Assembly: GCA_004009845.1 (NCBI GenBank)
Contig: RMBW01000069.1
Location: 1-64,000, forward strand
Length of the DNA stretch: 64,000 bases
Reading direction: 5' to 3'
DNA from: Davidsoniella eucalypti
Lineage: Eukaryota > Ascomycota > Sordariomycetes > Microascales > Ceratocystidaceae
Made by a program: the position numbers and the translations under genes. Below the pieces are notes generated by a model that was given only the letters and a program-made list of their open reading frames with translations, ran no database searches and was not told the DNA's origin. Positions 35,901-46,419 of the stretch are shown in pieces. Positions within the stretch are counted from its first letter, which is position 1; each line of letters starts with the position of its first letter.

Positions 35901-36372
35901 TAGGCGCCATGGGATATCCGGGCCGTTGTGGCTGTGGTGTCATAGGGGAAACCGGCGGAATCATAGGCGGGCTAGCTGGATTGGGGTTCGTGCTTGGCTG
36001 ACGGCCTAATGGGGGTTGACGCAACGAAGCTTGTGAATGTTGATGGTTCAGTTGTTGTTGTTGTTGCGATGGCGGATGCTGCTGGAGGGACATTGCTGAC
36101 GGCTTCCGCTTGATTTGTTGAGGGGGTTGCTGGACAGTTGGTGTGTGAGAGCGCAGAGTAGCGTGTGCGGCGTGAGGTTGTGACTGTGGCTGGACGGGCG
36201 GGGCTTGCTTTGGCTGATTCTGTTGACGCTCTTGTTGTTTCTGGCGATGGGCGCGCTGCTGCTTCTCCAGCTCGGTCTCGAAGCCAAATCCGCGCACATT
36301 GGTCGTGCTGATGGCCGTTTTTTGGCCCGGCATGCGCGGATAAGCGCCGTCTTGGCCACTGTAACTGGCCAT
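32995..36372 (-). CDS. Large glutamine-rich, low-complexity protein (1125 residues), family not recognised
   Basis: A single-exon frame from the ATG at 36372 (context AAAATATGG). I do not recognise a catalytic domain. Visible regions: an N-terminal ~40-residue segment of normal complexity (ISTTNVRGFGFETELEKQQ); a Q/P/H-rich stretch to about residue 390 with several poly-Q runs; a repeat zone at about 395-450 with three or more copies of PTxPEL; an acidic Ser/Thr-rich segment at about 460-620; a second Q/P/S-rich half; a compact segment at about 1024-1067 (LAGGASKLLNNSTVKKFTSR then ATNIIETRVAPVLG) that could be an amphipathic helix; and a Q-run tail ending YYERQY. The conserved ends and long open frame argue it is real. 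Composition fits a prion-like or transcription/RNA-granule protein, but this is inference from composition only. Confidence 0.82.
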   Translation of the reverse strand: MASYSGQDGAYPRMPGQKTAISTTNVRGFGFETELEKQQRAHRQKQQERQQNQPKQAPPVQPQSQPHAAHATLRSHTPTVQQPPQQIKRKPSAMSLQQHPPSQQQQQLNHQHSQASLRQPPLGRQPSTNPNPASPPMIPPVSPMTPQPQRPGYPMAPSAQSLALHAHERRHKASTPKPQSQPQPQPQPQQQHLHQQNHQMPQSLPAQAAYPTAHQQQYPTQPQQRQQHNHPPPQSQLSSPEQQYLVQQQSHYPPSVSSSVPSAPYPTHTNYSPASTSLPTSPLPQQQVYPGSACNQTASYQQQQDHHHQQQQPPAVPMSTSTPSPYASYAHNGPQPHQQHYQQAYTHQNQSQQPLYPPVAGQPTPANNSSYQSRLPAQTAHHQQQRQPTLPILSPTIAQPTIPELPPQEPTLPELPPHYAQPTIPELQSSSAQLNIAELQSGVPIPTIQENMDLGFVAELGASVPDNMSTDVVAELPSEVASVEPESKPKPNSKPITETQDTNAPSYMQANPWGFFLEDNPVVDVKSEPVPESKAETNQPPKPKESTSTLVPEIASTAVTTATGFLDTNSVPTSSEVHSATSGSTPLETKLVPTESSIISGVSKLEFGSSDQKQQSVASSESTSTEPHDPSKLTGQFIPFRPGGSTGPTPVSSPGLAPQTTSICGSNVASTAPSPSVANSFQAYSPGFPGPLDVVNGHDEFEGHQPTSSTLITNRTGNSNTNNNASDRIERISSVPSVSSHQSHSSASTYPLQTPSMTPTHTPPLQQPQQVPYQYQLAQNNELLRRPSVASNSSLANPLSPRSPQHQQLQQLQQNASGNTGYSATHSLAYRPSMPNMHIGMGSSSSALTSPTSGPLTSPFHMDAPPPYTPLPHPATPASQMPQIPPPPQQQQHSNYATPMTSPAHSSRLPQQASGVYFSATAGSYMQNTGGYAPTTNYPTGFSSAAPILPPRPSTSHQSSSAYPTPAGGYQYHQHSNSSDNNPTSSTNTNHTYPAPPTSMTSGSGSSSSSYYSVPARFQNSSLAGGASKLLNNSTVKKFTSRATNIIETRVAPVLGVSDSRYKTVQPTPLPAQYSGGSQQQQQQQQQQQQHQQLYDSTTGQYYQPNYQQQQQQQQQQNQYYERQY

Positions 36373-36883
36373 ATTTTGTAGAGACGAAAATAACGGCCTT
36401 TTGTTTCCATGCGGCTGGAATACAAAGATAAGGGATATGTTAGGGTATGATAAATTAAGATTCTGGATAGAACCGGTGTCTCGGTCGATAATTTATTTTA
36501 CAGTGTTAGTGTTTTGATTGGGCTGTAAAAAAGGGTACAAAATTAGAAATTTATGAAATTTAAAATCGACAGAATTGGTTGGCTGGAAAGGGAGTAAAAA
36601 ATATCGAAAATAAGGAATCGAGGTTAAAATGAAAAGAAGAGAAGGAAAGCTACAATCGCTGCTTTTTGGTCTTATTGATTGGCTGCCTAAAATATGTTGA
36701 CAGAGAAGAAAAAAAAAAAGAAAAAAGAAAAAAAAAGAAAGAATGACCAAAACAAAACCATGTAGTTAGTGAAATTATGATTTGATTTGAATGCGATATT
36801 AAGCAGTTTCTTCACTTGAATATAATATTCCTCTGCAATGTATGTGTACATACAAATACATAGTAGTGGGCAATGGTATTAAG

Positions 36884-36926
36884 TTATTTATTTATTTATT
36901 CGTTAATCTTATGGAGCTATGAAGAT
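36884..36926 (-). mobile_element. A-tailed retroposon-like unit, copy 3 (older or truncated)
   Basis: On the minus strand it reads ATCTTCATAGCTCCATAAGA, then TTAACGAATAAATAAATAA. It is the same unit as at 3924 and 37352, missing the six-base CTATAG step and with a (TAAA)n tail. I see no target-site duplication, which suggests an older insertion. Confidence 0.55.
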
Positions 36927-37351
36927 GTTCTGGTTCATAATGACTTGATTTTTTCAGGCGTAGACTAACTAATTTTGACCAACGTAGTTCGTAAGCGAGT
37001 CGGTCCCTTTTTCATGACAGCGAGACTATATTCACAAAAACATCAACCACAACACTCTGAAATTAACTAAAACTGCTTCTATCTGACAGGTTCAGCACTT
37101 TGATAAACACACCAAGTCTCAAACCTCAGGTAAAGAGAGAGACTAACCCGACTTGAGTCACTTTCTACTAAACTTGCTACCAAAAAAAACCAAACTGGTT
37201 TTCTGGGTTATCATCGAGGTCACTAGGCTAGTCAGGGACGTGGCATACATACACTGACTTGGATTGCTTAGATTCAAAATTTCACGAGAAGTTTTCATGA
37301 GAAGGGAGGAAATGCTTGTTGTCGACATAGCATGAATCTAGGATACACCGC

Positions 37352-37403
37352 TTACATCTTCATAGCTCTATAGCTCCATAAGATTAATGAATTAAAAAAA
37401 AAA
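37352..37403 (+). mobile_element. Short A-tailed retroposon-like insertion, copy 2
   Basis: A 52-nt insert reading TTACATCTTCATAGCTCTAT, then AGCTCCATAAGATTAATGAA, then TTAAAAAAAAAA. It is flanked by perfect direct repeats GGATACACCGC at 37341-37351 and 37404-37414. About 38 bases before the tail match copy 1 almost exactly, while the flanks differ, so each copy is an independent insertion. Confidence 0.8.
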
Positions 37404-39787
37404 GGATACACCGCATTGGCTAATCTGGCCAGCTCCCAAAGCAGTGCCTTGTAATCAATGCCAAGACTAGCGGCATTGAATATAGTGGCTTACCTCCTAC
37501 TTAGAAGTGAAGCTTGCTTGGTTCAGTACTAGATACTATCAGTGATTCCAGTACTACTTCTCGACTAATCCCACCATCTCTGTAGTGGGAAGACAAGCTG
37601 ATCTAAGCTTGCTTCTGAATGACATACAAAGCCTATCACTCTTTTATCAGCATTTACTTGTTATTGTTCATTCATTATACTACATACTCCTCTAATATGT
37701 AGGAAGAAGGAGGGGTGACAGCTTCGTCCTAGAGCTTTCAAGCTATTGTCCAATGAGTAGTGCGCCTATACAACTAATGTGGCTTATTTGTTAGCGGCCA
37801 TCCACCAGTAAAGTTACATGAGGCAACAATGATTCTTTCGAAATCTGGATATTGTGGTAATCATTGTTGCCGAATATGTAACGACCCTTCTAGATCATTA
37901 AGCCTAGACCCCTTGTTATTATTTTCTTTAGGGTGACCTTGTTCCTCGATGACGTTTCCCTATGATCCTTATCTTATCAGTAACCCCTGATTATTAACAA
38001 AAAATATTGAGAAAATGAGAACAGCATCCATAGCACAAACTTACGATCTTTCACGAGAGGGTAGATATGTACATACATATAATAGCAAATATAGACAGAT
38101 TATGAGCAGAGCCATGGTTGGCTCTTGTCTTTCGCTTAAGATCATACATACAATACAAGATACTATGTTCATTTTTACAGCGTCGTTGCCGTTCTTATAT
38201 ATGGTCCACCTTAAAGTGCATGGCAATATGATGTTGTGATTGCAAACAAGTTCCAAGGGTAAAATTCTTAATTTGATTATATAGAAATTAAGAAAAAAAA
38301 ATCAAAACAACTACTATAAGAAATCTGATGATGTATAGCACTTGTTAGGTTATTGTTTTTATACAAAAAAAAAAGACAAAGGCCGCTTCCGAGTATCCAA
38401 TCGAGATGGAAAGAACTTGAGACCCAGATAGATAAAACCTATGATGTTGCAAAAGAGGATAGCTACGTCTTCTATTCTTGGGGCGATCCGAAAAGGTACC
38501 AAGACCAGTGACAAGATGAAGGTGAGATTGGTGTATAAACAGAGTAGATATAGGGGTAGAAAGGGAAGTTGGAGCAGATGAGAGATAGAGGGGAAAAGGA
38601 AAATGCCACCATCCTGCCCGTAAATCAAAAGAAATAGAGACTTGATGAGAGAGGATATATGTTCGTTCATATGAGACTAGGTATATGCGATATATATGCC
38701 TGGACAGCGAAACACAGTAAAAAAAAAGGTAATGTGTAAGTGTAAACAAAATAAAATAAAAACATCAAGTTGAGTGAGGTCCGCGAGGACTTTGTTTTCT
38801 TTCGCCGTCAGTGTAAAAAAAAAAAACCGAACAAAGGAAAGACAATAGTATGTTGTAGTGGTGATATGATAGGAAGCAAAAGATCAAGTGAGTTGATCTA
38901 AGGAAACCTAAGATATAAAGGGAGATAAAGAGAGTCGAAAATTTGAAGCCATCGCGAGATAAGGAGTGTAAGAAGCGAATACAGAGGAAAGTAAAGCAAA
39001 GAAAGGGCGAAACTAGACAAAAGGGACCGTTACAGTACAAAACGTAGAGACAAGAGGCAGCAAGAGAATAGGAGTATAAAAAAAGCAAGGTAGAAGTACT
39101 AGTAGTACAAGAGATATAACTATACCCTCCTCATTCCCGTAGCCATTTCTCTATACTACCTTTTAAATGGAGGTGCTAAAGAAATATACGAAGCAAAGCA
39201 AAAAAAAAAGGAAACGTGAAAACCAAACCGAAAAGCAGGATAAAAAAGGAAGTATTGGAAACGTGAGAGAAAATGAACCTTTGCTTCTCGTTTTACTACT
39301 CGCATCTCATTCCTCATGAACAAAAGATAAAAAACTAAGCAATAAATAAATAAAAGTAAAACCTTCCCAGAAACAAGTTACGAGAAAGGGGGACACAGGA
39401 TGTTCTTTACTCTTGAGGCCGAGGCAGTAGGTGCAGGTAAGTATTAAAAGATGAAGCCAAAAAAAAGAAAGAAAACAAACAAAAGTCAAAAAAGGAAGAG
39501 AAAGGCCAAAGCAGAAACTGAACAGAAGTCAACAAAAAAAGAAAACAAATTAGAAAAAAAAAGAAATCTAGCGGCCGTGGGCTGCGAATGCGGTGTATGA
39601 GAAGATATCACACAACAGCCTAGTCTCGAGATACAAGCGAAAAGCCTGTAGAAAAGGGAATTGTCAAGCAAGAGAGATAGATTCGGCCGTGTCACAAGAG
39701 AACATAAAAACAAGACATCTAATAAATGGAGCTAGAGGACGCTAGGAGGAAGCCACTACCTATGGGCGGCTCCAAATCGAAATACCT

Positions 39788-40730
39788 CTAGTCATCAGTC
39801 TTGTCAATGTCAATACGCTTGACGCAGTCATCCCAGCGCCTTTTGCCGGGGCGCACCTGGTACAAACGACTAACGGAAGTGATCTCGGACGAGCCTAGTT
39901 CCATGGCCGAAAGAGTCTTGCTGCGGTAGCAATCTAGAGCACGCTGCAGGAAGACGGGACGGCCGGCAAACACTCTGCTCTGTAACCAGGCCATGCGGTG
40001 GCCCAGGTCGTTCAAGCGTACCTCGCGAGAACGTGCCCCCTTGCGCATACGAGGCACAGAAACATGTAGGTCGCTGCGATCACTAAAGTGGAGCTTGACG
40101 GACATTTTCTCAGAACGAGCTGAGTGGCGACCGCCGCGAGGGTGACGCCGGCCTTGGACGGACTCTATGCCGTCATCCTGGCCATCGTCGACATCGTCGG
40201 TAAAGAACGAAGCACCAGTGGCCGATGGCGGCGGCTCTTGCATCTCGCGTGGGAAGTATGAGCGTGGGTAGACGCTGAAGCCCTTACGGAACGAGTCAGG
40301 GATCTCCCGCGTATCGACATTCTCGAGGGTGGCGCGAACACGCAGACGTGAGCGGCGGGCAACGTCTTCGACAAGAATGAACTTGCGCTTCTTGGCCTCA
40401 GGTAGGTCCGGGAACAGATCCGGGGGATCATGGCGGTTGATCTGATCGTCCGCAGCTGTAGCAGCCGAAGAGGAGCCGCCCATGGCGGGGAAGCGGCCGT
40501 TGTTGTCCATGTGACGTTCACTAGTGGGTGTCGTGGCACTAGGATACGGACTGCCGTACTGGCTGTGAAAGGTCTGGGCGGGGCCGGACACGGAAGTGGG
40601 GGCCGAGCGGGGGCCGTCAGAGCCAGGCGAGTCGTGAGAGTCTGTAGAGAAGACGGAGAGTCAGAAATTGCTAGGAACTTGAGGGGTCAAATATGTTGAA
40701 GTAGAGGGGTTTCAAAGTACATGCAAACAT
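39788..40730 (-). CDS. DUF8032-like fungal regulator, copy A
   Basis: A probable nuclear regulator of a family I know only from fungi. The main exon is 39788-40641. It opens at an acceptor (branch CTGAC, then CTCTACAG) and reads YSHDSPGSDGPRSAP; no in-frame ATG starts it. A 10-nt first exon, 40721-40730 (ATG TTT GCA T, donor GTACTT; intron 40642-40720), restores the frame and gives 287 residues, but this start is tentative. The conserved domain is at about residues 88-250: KRKFILVEDVARRSRLRVRA, SVYPRSYFPREMQ, VPRMRK, LNDLGHRMAWLQSRVFAG then RPVFLQRALDCYRS. An acidic and basic linker interrupts it at about 150-185. The N-terminus is Ser/Gly-rich. Its core pattern matches the second regulator at 46420-47980, so the two look paralogous. 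The biological role is not readable from sequence. Confidence 0.82.
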
Positions 40731-40772
40731 GGATGTGCAAATGAAAACAAAAGGAAAGGAAGGACTGGCTTG

Positions 40773-40778
40773 TATATA
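40773..40778 (-). promoter_or_regulatory. TATA-like box of DUF8032-like gene A
   Basis: TATATA 43 nt before the tentative ATG at 40730. It supports a start near there, but it is only a motif. Confidence 0.3.
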
Positions 40779-43522
40779 TTGCAAGGATAGAGACAGTGGT
40801 AGAAATGATATCCGTTAGCGTCAAGTATCACTGGTTGAGGCGGCAGCTGTTAATGGATGACTACCCACTCGAAATAACGGATAGGCTGATAACCGCTTGG
40901 CAGCTGCGTTCTTCTTTTTGCCATTGACACTTGCGCTTGGCTGTTATTTTTTTTTGGCTGTAGCTTTTGGATGTAGTCGAACAAACTTGTACTATAAGAA
41001 TAGACAGATAGACTTTACAAGGATACCCCTTAGTTGTATAACGGGAGGAACAGGCCTAAAACGAACAAAACAATAAAAACGGCCGCGGCTTAGGATAACA
41101 AGGGAAAAATGAGAGTTAAAAAAAAAAAAGGTAAGGGATGTTGGTTGGGTTAGCTGTTCATTTTGGGGAGCGATGGATATGGATGGATGGGACGGTAACA
41201 CAAGATTCGGCTGTAGCAACGACAACATAACGACATGGTAGCAACATTGATAAACCAGAACGGCAACAACAACAACATGAGCAGAAAGAGTATGGAAACT
41301 ACTATATAGCTTGCTAACATCTCGGTCGCGATCACGGTGAGTTCACCGAGCACACCGAATAGGTCATCATAGATGACATAGTAGATGAGTTACGGTGTAT
41401 AATGCTATGCTCTTATGGCCGTATGATGAAATAAATTGCATACAATGGGCTGCAGCGTGCTTTGTGTATACTTATTATGCATACTTGATCCTAGTTTCTT
41501 TAGGCCACTCACTCACTGGTTGCTTTGTATACTGAGACGACTTTCTCGTGTATTATACAACCATGCAACTACAGCGACCAAAAGAAAAGACCAAAAAGAC
41601 CTCTGACTAATAATCAATACTGTTGCTGGTGTCAAAGTGATAAGGAAGCGATGCGAAAAGAAGGATCCAAAGAGCAAAAGTAAGGCGAGATAGTCTACGC
41701 TAGCACTAACTAGCAACCTCAATCGATGAGCAATTGGCAACGTGACTTGTTGTGCAATCGCCCCGTCACAGTCTTTTCGTCATTCGTCACTTTTCTTTTC
41801 TTTTCTCATTCCCCCTCACAGTGTGTCCGCTCGGCAGCTGCTATACAGCCCAGCTAGTCTGGGATTGGTCAGACAATTCATCACTGTGTGTGGGAAGGAG
41901 GCATGCGGCAAAATGAAACTGAGGCACGACCAAGATGGACACATGCAGGCCACATCTAGAAAGAATAAAAACAGACCAAGACAGTTGAAAAAAACCAAGG
42001 AGAAAAAAAAAGACAAGGGGATAAGGAAACAAAGAAGGCTCCCAATCAAGGCATCGGAGCAGGGAATCTTTTCAGAAACGCCAGGGGGTTGCTCGAAAGT
42101 CAGGGCTTACTCCGAAAGCTCCTGAAGTAGGCTTTGTTTCTTTCTTTCGGTGCTTCTGCTCTCCCAATCTTAGGCTCTTTCTCTGCTTCATACTCATTCG
42201 GTTCCGCTACTTCCGTGGCTGCGCGAGACTGACACTCAAGGAACCGCATGGCGTATGAAGCAGTGCTTTTATAAGGAGTATTAGCATAGCTCTATCCATC
42301 TACCCAACTAACTAGTTAGGAAGCGGCCAACTTTCAAGTTGTCCGAGAGCGTGCCAAAGGATGCCAAGCTTCTTTGTTTTTTTCTATTGCGGAAAAGGTA
42401 AAAATAAGAATAGGAATCAGAACGGGATTTCACCCAGATCCATCCTTTTCTCTTTTCCTACACCTCCTTTCGACGAGGTACGTACGATACCAAGCCCACT
42501 CTACTTCTAATACTTCGATCATCCCTTTTGCTTTGATTTTTCAAGCACAGAAATATACAACAATAGCCATCAGGTGGTGTATCTTGCAATATCTTCTTCC
42601 TTTCGCTTCTTTGTCCGCACGTTGCATCTCATGATGTCGTTTTGACACATGCCAGTGTTGTCGCGTAGAGTAACTACGCCAGACATTTAGGACTTGATCA
42701 CAAAAACAAGCTAGCCTGAAGATCTGAGATATGTCTAGCGATGCTACTCATATACACATCCGAGTCGGCGCTGTGAAAGACATGAGAGGAGCAAAGAGTG
42801 GCCGCAAGAATAGGATATGAAAAAATAAAGCAAAAACTATCGGCCGTAAGGCAAAGGGGGCGACGGATGAAGAGGAAGAGGGATCGAGAATAAGTCCACG
42901 ACTTATAAAGCAAAGGAAAAGAAGGTGAGGGGACGTAGAATAGATCTCATGTAAAGACCCACAAACAGCAAGTCTAAGCTATAAACTAGTAGCCTAAAGT
43001 GGAAAACACTGATGCCTCAGCAGCTTTACTTCAACTTCCATGTATTTCTGCTGTGCTCCCTTCGACATTGTAGGGGACGCAATAGTCGGTAAGGGTGGGA
43101 GAAGGGTGTAGCGTAGGATGGGAGGCGGTGGAAGATATAGGGTGTTCAAGTGACTGAAACGAAGGCGATTGGTAGATTCAACGGCAAAGAAAGGAGTAGC
43201 AATGTCCCTCTTTTTCCTTCAGTGTATGGGCGTGCCTTCTATTCGTCCATGGCTTGAGACAACGATGGGAACCATCTCGCCTAGGGTGCGATGATGCAAA
43301 AAGAAGGGCCAGTAAGCTAGAATGTGCAGTCATAGATAGCCATTGCTGCCAGGTGTTTTGAAGAACAGCTAATACTGATTAGCTCGGCTACCAGATGACT
43401 ACTAGCTAACTTGCAAACTGATATTGACAAGGTTCGTACTGAGCACCCAGAAATAAAAGGATAAACATGTGAGAAAATACAGCCATGCCATAGCTAGAGA
43501 ACGCGTGGGAAAGCTAGAACAG

Positions 43523-43760
43523 TTAGTAGTTCAAGAGCGGCCTATACCGAGGACCGGGGGAGTTTCCGAAGGCTGCAAACCTGGTACGCAAACGCCCCAA
43601 GACTTCAGGCGCCTGTCTACTTTCCTTGCAGAGAAAGTCTCCCTCGTCTAGATGAAGTCCAATCAGATCAGGCTGTCCATCATGTGCGATTGCAGTAGCG
43701 TCACACCCTGTCGACAACAACACCGCAAACGCGAAATAGTCAGCCCAGATACCTGAGTAT
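43523..43760 (-). pseudogene. Possible coding relic, ankyrin-repeat-like
   Basis: The minus strand reads GIWADYFAFAVLLSTGCDAT, then AIAHDGQPDLIGLHLDEGDF, and continues open to a stop at 43523, with no ATG at its start and stops just upstream. The pattern LLxxGCDxTAxxxDGxxxL recalls ankyrin repeats of fungal proteins. The surrounding DNA is non-coding, and GC content here is above the flanks. It may be a decayed fragment or an exon of a gene I cannot assemble. Confidence 0.25.
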
Positions 43761-44129
43761 AGCCTTCATCTATCGTTCTCACACGGTCTATAGAGGAATG
43801 GCGCAGCTGCAAAACTCCGGCGGTTGTGCTGAACCCACGAATTCATGCATAGAATATCCAGCCACGCTTTTGGCTGCTGCTAACATTTAGCGGAGACTTT
43901 TGACTTCAAATAAAAACGAACTTTATGTTACTATGGATATTTGTATGAATGTGGACGGTCTCAGACTCTCGGGTTATAGAAGCTTTGTCGCTATCTCCCT
44001 ACTTTCTGACCACAAACACACGCATGTGAGCACCCATGTCGATGTTCCCCAGTCACTTTTTTGCTGCCTTGATACAACCAGTCAGTCTACCTTATTCGTG
44101 TCTTTTTTCTTCCCTATTTGGTAGGTTTG

Positions 44130-44147
44130 TTACTCAAATTTGAGTAA
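44130..44147. repeat. 18-bp perfect palindrome
   Basis: TTACTCAAA and its exact reverse complement abut with no spacer. A second small inverted repeat (CACTACT ... AGTAGTG) follows within 20 nt. Confidence 0.8.
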
Positions 44148-44813
44148 GCACGCACTACTAGTAGACCAGTAGTGCTGTTCAAAATACCAGCTGCAAAACC
44201 AAAACTGATACTTTCAGTCCTGCTTAACATAAGGAAGCGAAATAAGAAGCAAAGAAGGTAGAAGGGGGAATAGAGAGTTAAGAAAAAAGTTCACGCTTTG
44301 GTCCGTTTCGAGAAGTCAGCCAGGGCATGACTCAAGATATGACAAGGGGAGTGAAGAGGGAAGAGGCGAAGACGATCTGGAACGAAGCCGTTAGACAGGT
44401 ACCACCTACGACTACCGAGGCATTTCTAGGCCTTTACAGTGGTATAAGTGTAGGCATATGGCGGTCGCGTAGTACCAATCATGCACCAGTATTGATACTG
44501 TTGCAGTCTCTTCCCAGCCTTGTCTTCGCTTCAGCCGTCTGCCACTCACCTGCTTGCTTCGCAAATCGCGGCTTTTTAAGAACTCTGTTCTCTTACATGG
44601 TCTTGTACCGCCATAGCCGCTGCGCAAATCTGCGCGGCCACTAGATATTACGGCTAGACGGGACTCGACCGATAATAATATACGTTTGTATGCCCATACT
44701 ACTCAGCCTAAGACAAAGCGATGATGTTAACGTCTACTAGGCCTCAGACTGCGTGGCCATGCCACAACTTCTCATCTCACCAGCTCATACTATGCCGAGG
44801 GAGAAAGAAGCTA

Positions 44814-44969
44814 GTTAAACCAGCCTCTGCTCGCGAGCTCGCAGGCCGATCTTGTAAGAAGAGCCCATATATAAATGCAGCAGAATTTGAATGAGCCTTA
44901 GCAATGTGTATATATGGGCCGTTCTCACAAGATCAGACCTGCGAGGCCGCGAGCAGAAGCTAGTTTAAC
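44814..44969. repeat. Imperfect palindrome with ~60-bp arms and 35-nt loop
   Basis: The left arm 44814-44873 begins GTTAAACCAGCCTCTGCTCG and ends GCCCATATATA. The right arm 44909-44969 is its reverse complement with a single-base indel and a handful of mismatches, mostly C/T type. There is no coding content. It could be a foldback/MITE-like element or a transcribed hairpin. Confidence 0.85.
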
Positions 44970-46419
44970 CAAGGGAACAATACAGAGAAATGAAAAGGAA
45001 GAATAGGACAAAGCAATAATGACTTAATGCGGAAAGCAAAAAAATGATGAAAACATTTGTGTAGCAAAAACCAGAATTCTAAAAAACAAAAAAGTTACCT
45101 CTCCAAGAACAATAAAAATAAAAACGGCAAGAGAAAAAAAAAAGTCCAATATGCCAATTCGTATAAACAGACACGCAGTTTCTCATACGATGCACAGGTA
45201 GCAGCAAATATCAAAACCCCCAAGACATCAAAACAGAGAACTCCCTAGAAGAATAAAATAAACAAGAAAGAAGAAAGAAAAGATAAATACGAGAGAAGAT
45301 AAGAAAAAGGAAACACAACTGAAATCAAAACATGCGCCGCAAGACAAGGTGAAGGCTGTCTGCAAAGGAGTTTGGTCAACCCAATTTTTGAACTCAACCT
45401 CAACAGTATTGTGTCGCCCGACTTCAATACACTTGATTTTGATAGCCAGCTGTCACGTAACAGCATTGTAATGACAATGTTGTCACTTAACAAAATGGGC
45501 AATCATTTGCAGAGACAAATGGAAGGACTGGGGGATCTTGTGGAAAACGGAAAACAAATCAATTCTTCCGGATTTCTTTCTATATCTTCAACTCGGGGCC
45601 CCCTGTTAGGACTCTTCGGTTGTAAAAGCGAGCAATTGTTGCAGGCATACCGGACTGGAAATCTCAAGACCTTTATTATCAAGTTGTCGTGCTTGGGTTG
45701 ATATTTTCGATTTAGAGTCTAGTCAACGCACGATTGAGTTATTGTGGTATAAATAAATAATAAAAATCAATTCCCTGTTCGACAGGCGAAAGCCAATATA
45801 GAACTTTGCGAAATTTCCGAACTTGCTCGCAGGTAGGATAAGAAATTAGACTCGCGAGGAAAATGAGCAACGAGGGGGAAAACATTATCCGCAGACCTGA
45901 CGTACTTTAGATGTTACGGTCCGTGATGAGGGCATAACTCTCTTTGATAATGAAGAGAAAAAATATAAATGGGGGAAATATAAAAGGAAAGGTAACAGTT
46001 TAACGAGAGAAGAGACCTCGTCATTGTAATCATAGTACAGCTTTAATAGAGCTATTTAGAAAACAAAGAAAGCCAAAGTTAAGGAAGTAATGGAGAAATG
46101 AGAAAGTGTTGTAGTTTCTTTAGGTAAACAAAATTCAATAAATAAAGCAAACTCAGCCGAACGATGTTAACAAGGAAAATGTAGAACGATAATAAAATGA
46201 AAGGAAAGAATAATGTAACGGATCGAGTGGTATCATGGAACCAGAAAAGACGGAGTGAGCAATTTTTTAGGGATAGCCCGAGGTTGAAGTTACGCCAATA
46301 ATAAAAGAGCCAGGTCAAATAGTTAACGCATGGGGAAAGGTGTTATAGCTAAAGCAGGGATATACAAAGAATACAAGCCATTCCATATTCCAATATGCAG
46401 TTGACCAAACCAGCACATT

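Larger units (their letters stand above)
36373..39787. other. Gene-free region between the Q-rich gene and the first DUF8032-like gene (3.4 kb)
   Basis: The left part is the Q-rich gene's promoter/5' UTR (T/C-rich on the minus strand). Two copies of the A-tailed unit lie here in opposite orientations (36884-36926 and 37352-37403). From 38280 to 39720 the plus strand is A/G-rich, probably the long 3' flank of the next gene. No coding frame is convincing. Confidence 0.5.
40731..46419. other. Gene-poor region between the two DUF8032-like genes (5.7 kb)
   Basis: A promoter for gene A is at the left and an A/G-rich 3' flank for gene B is at about 45000-46419. In between are a possible ankyrin-like coding relic (43523-43760), an 18-bp perfect palindrome (44130-44147) and a large imperfect palindrome (44814-44969). 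Other frames are short and lack domains. Confidence 0.5.

Noticed and set aside
44640..44680. B-box-like GGTCGAGTCCCG on the minus strand
   Set aside because: It lacks one T of the loop, and no A box, anticodon arm or acceptor stem can be drawn.
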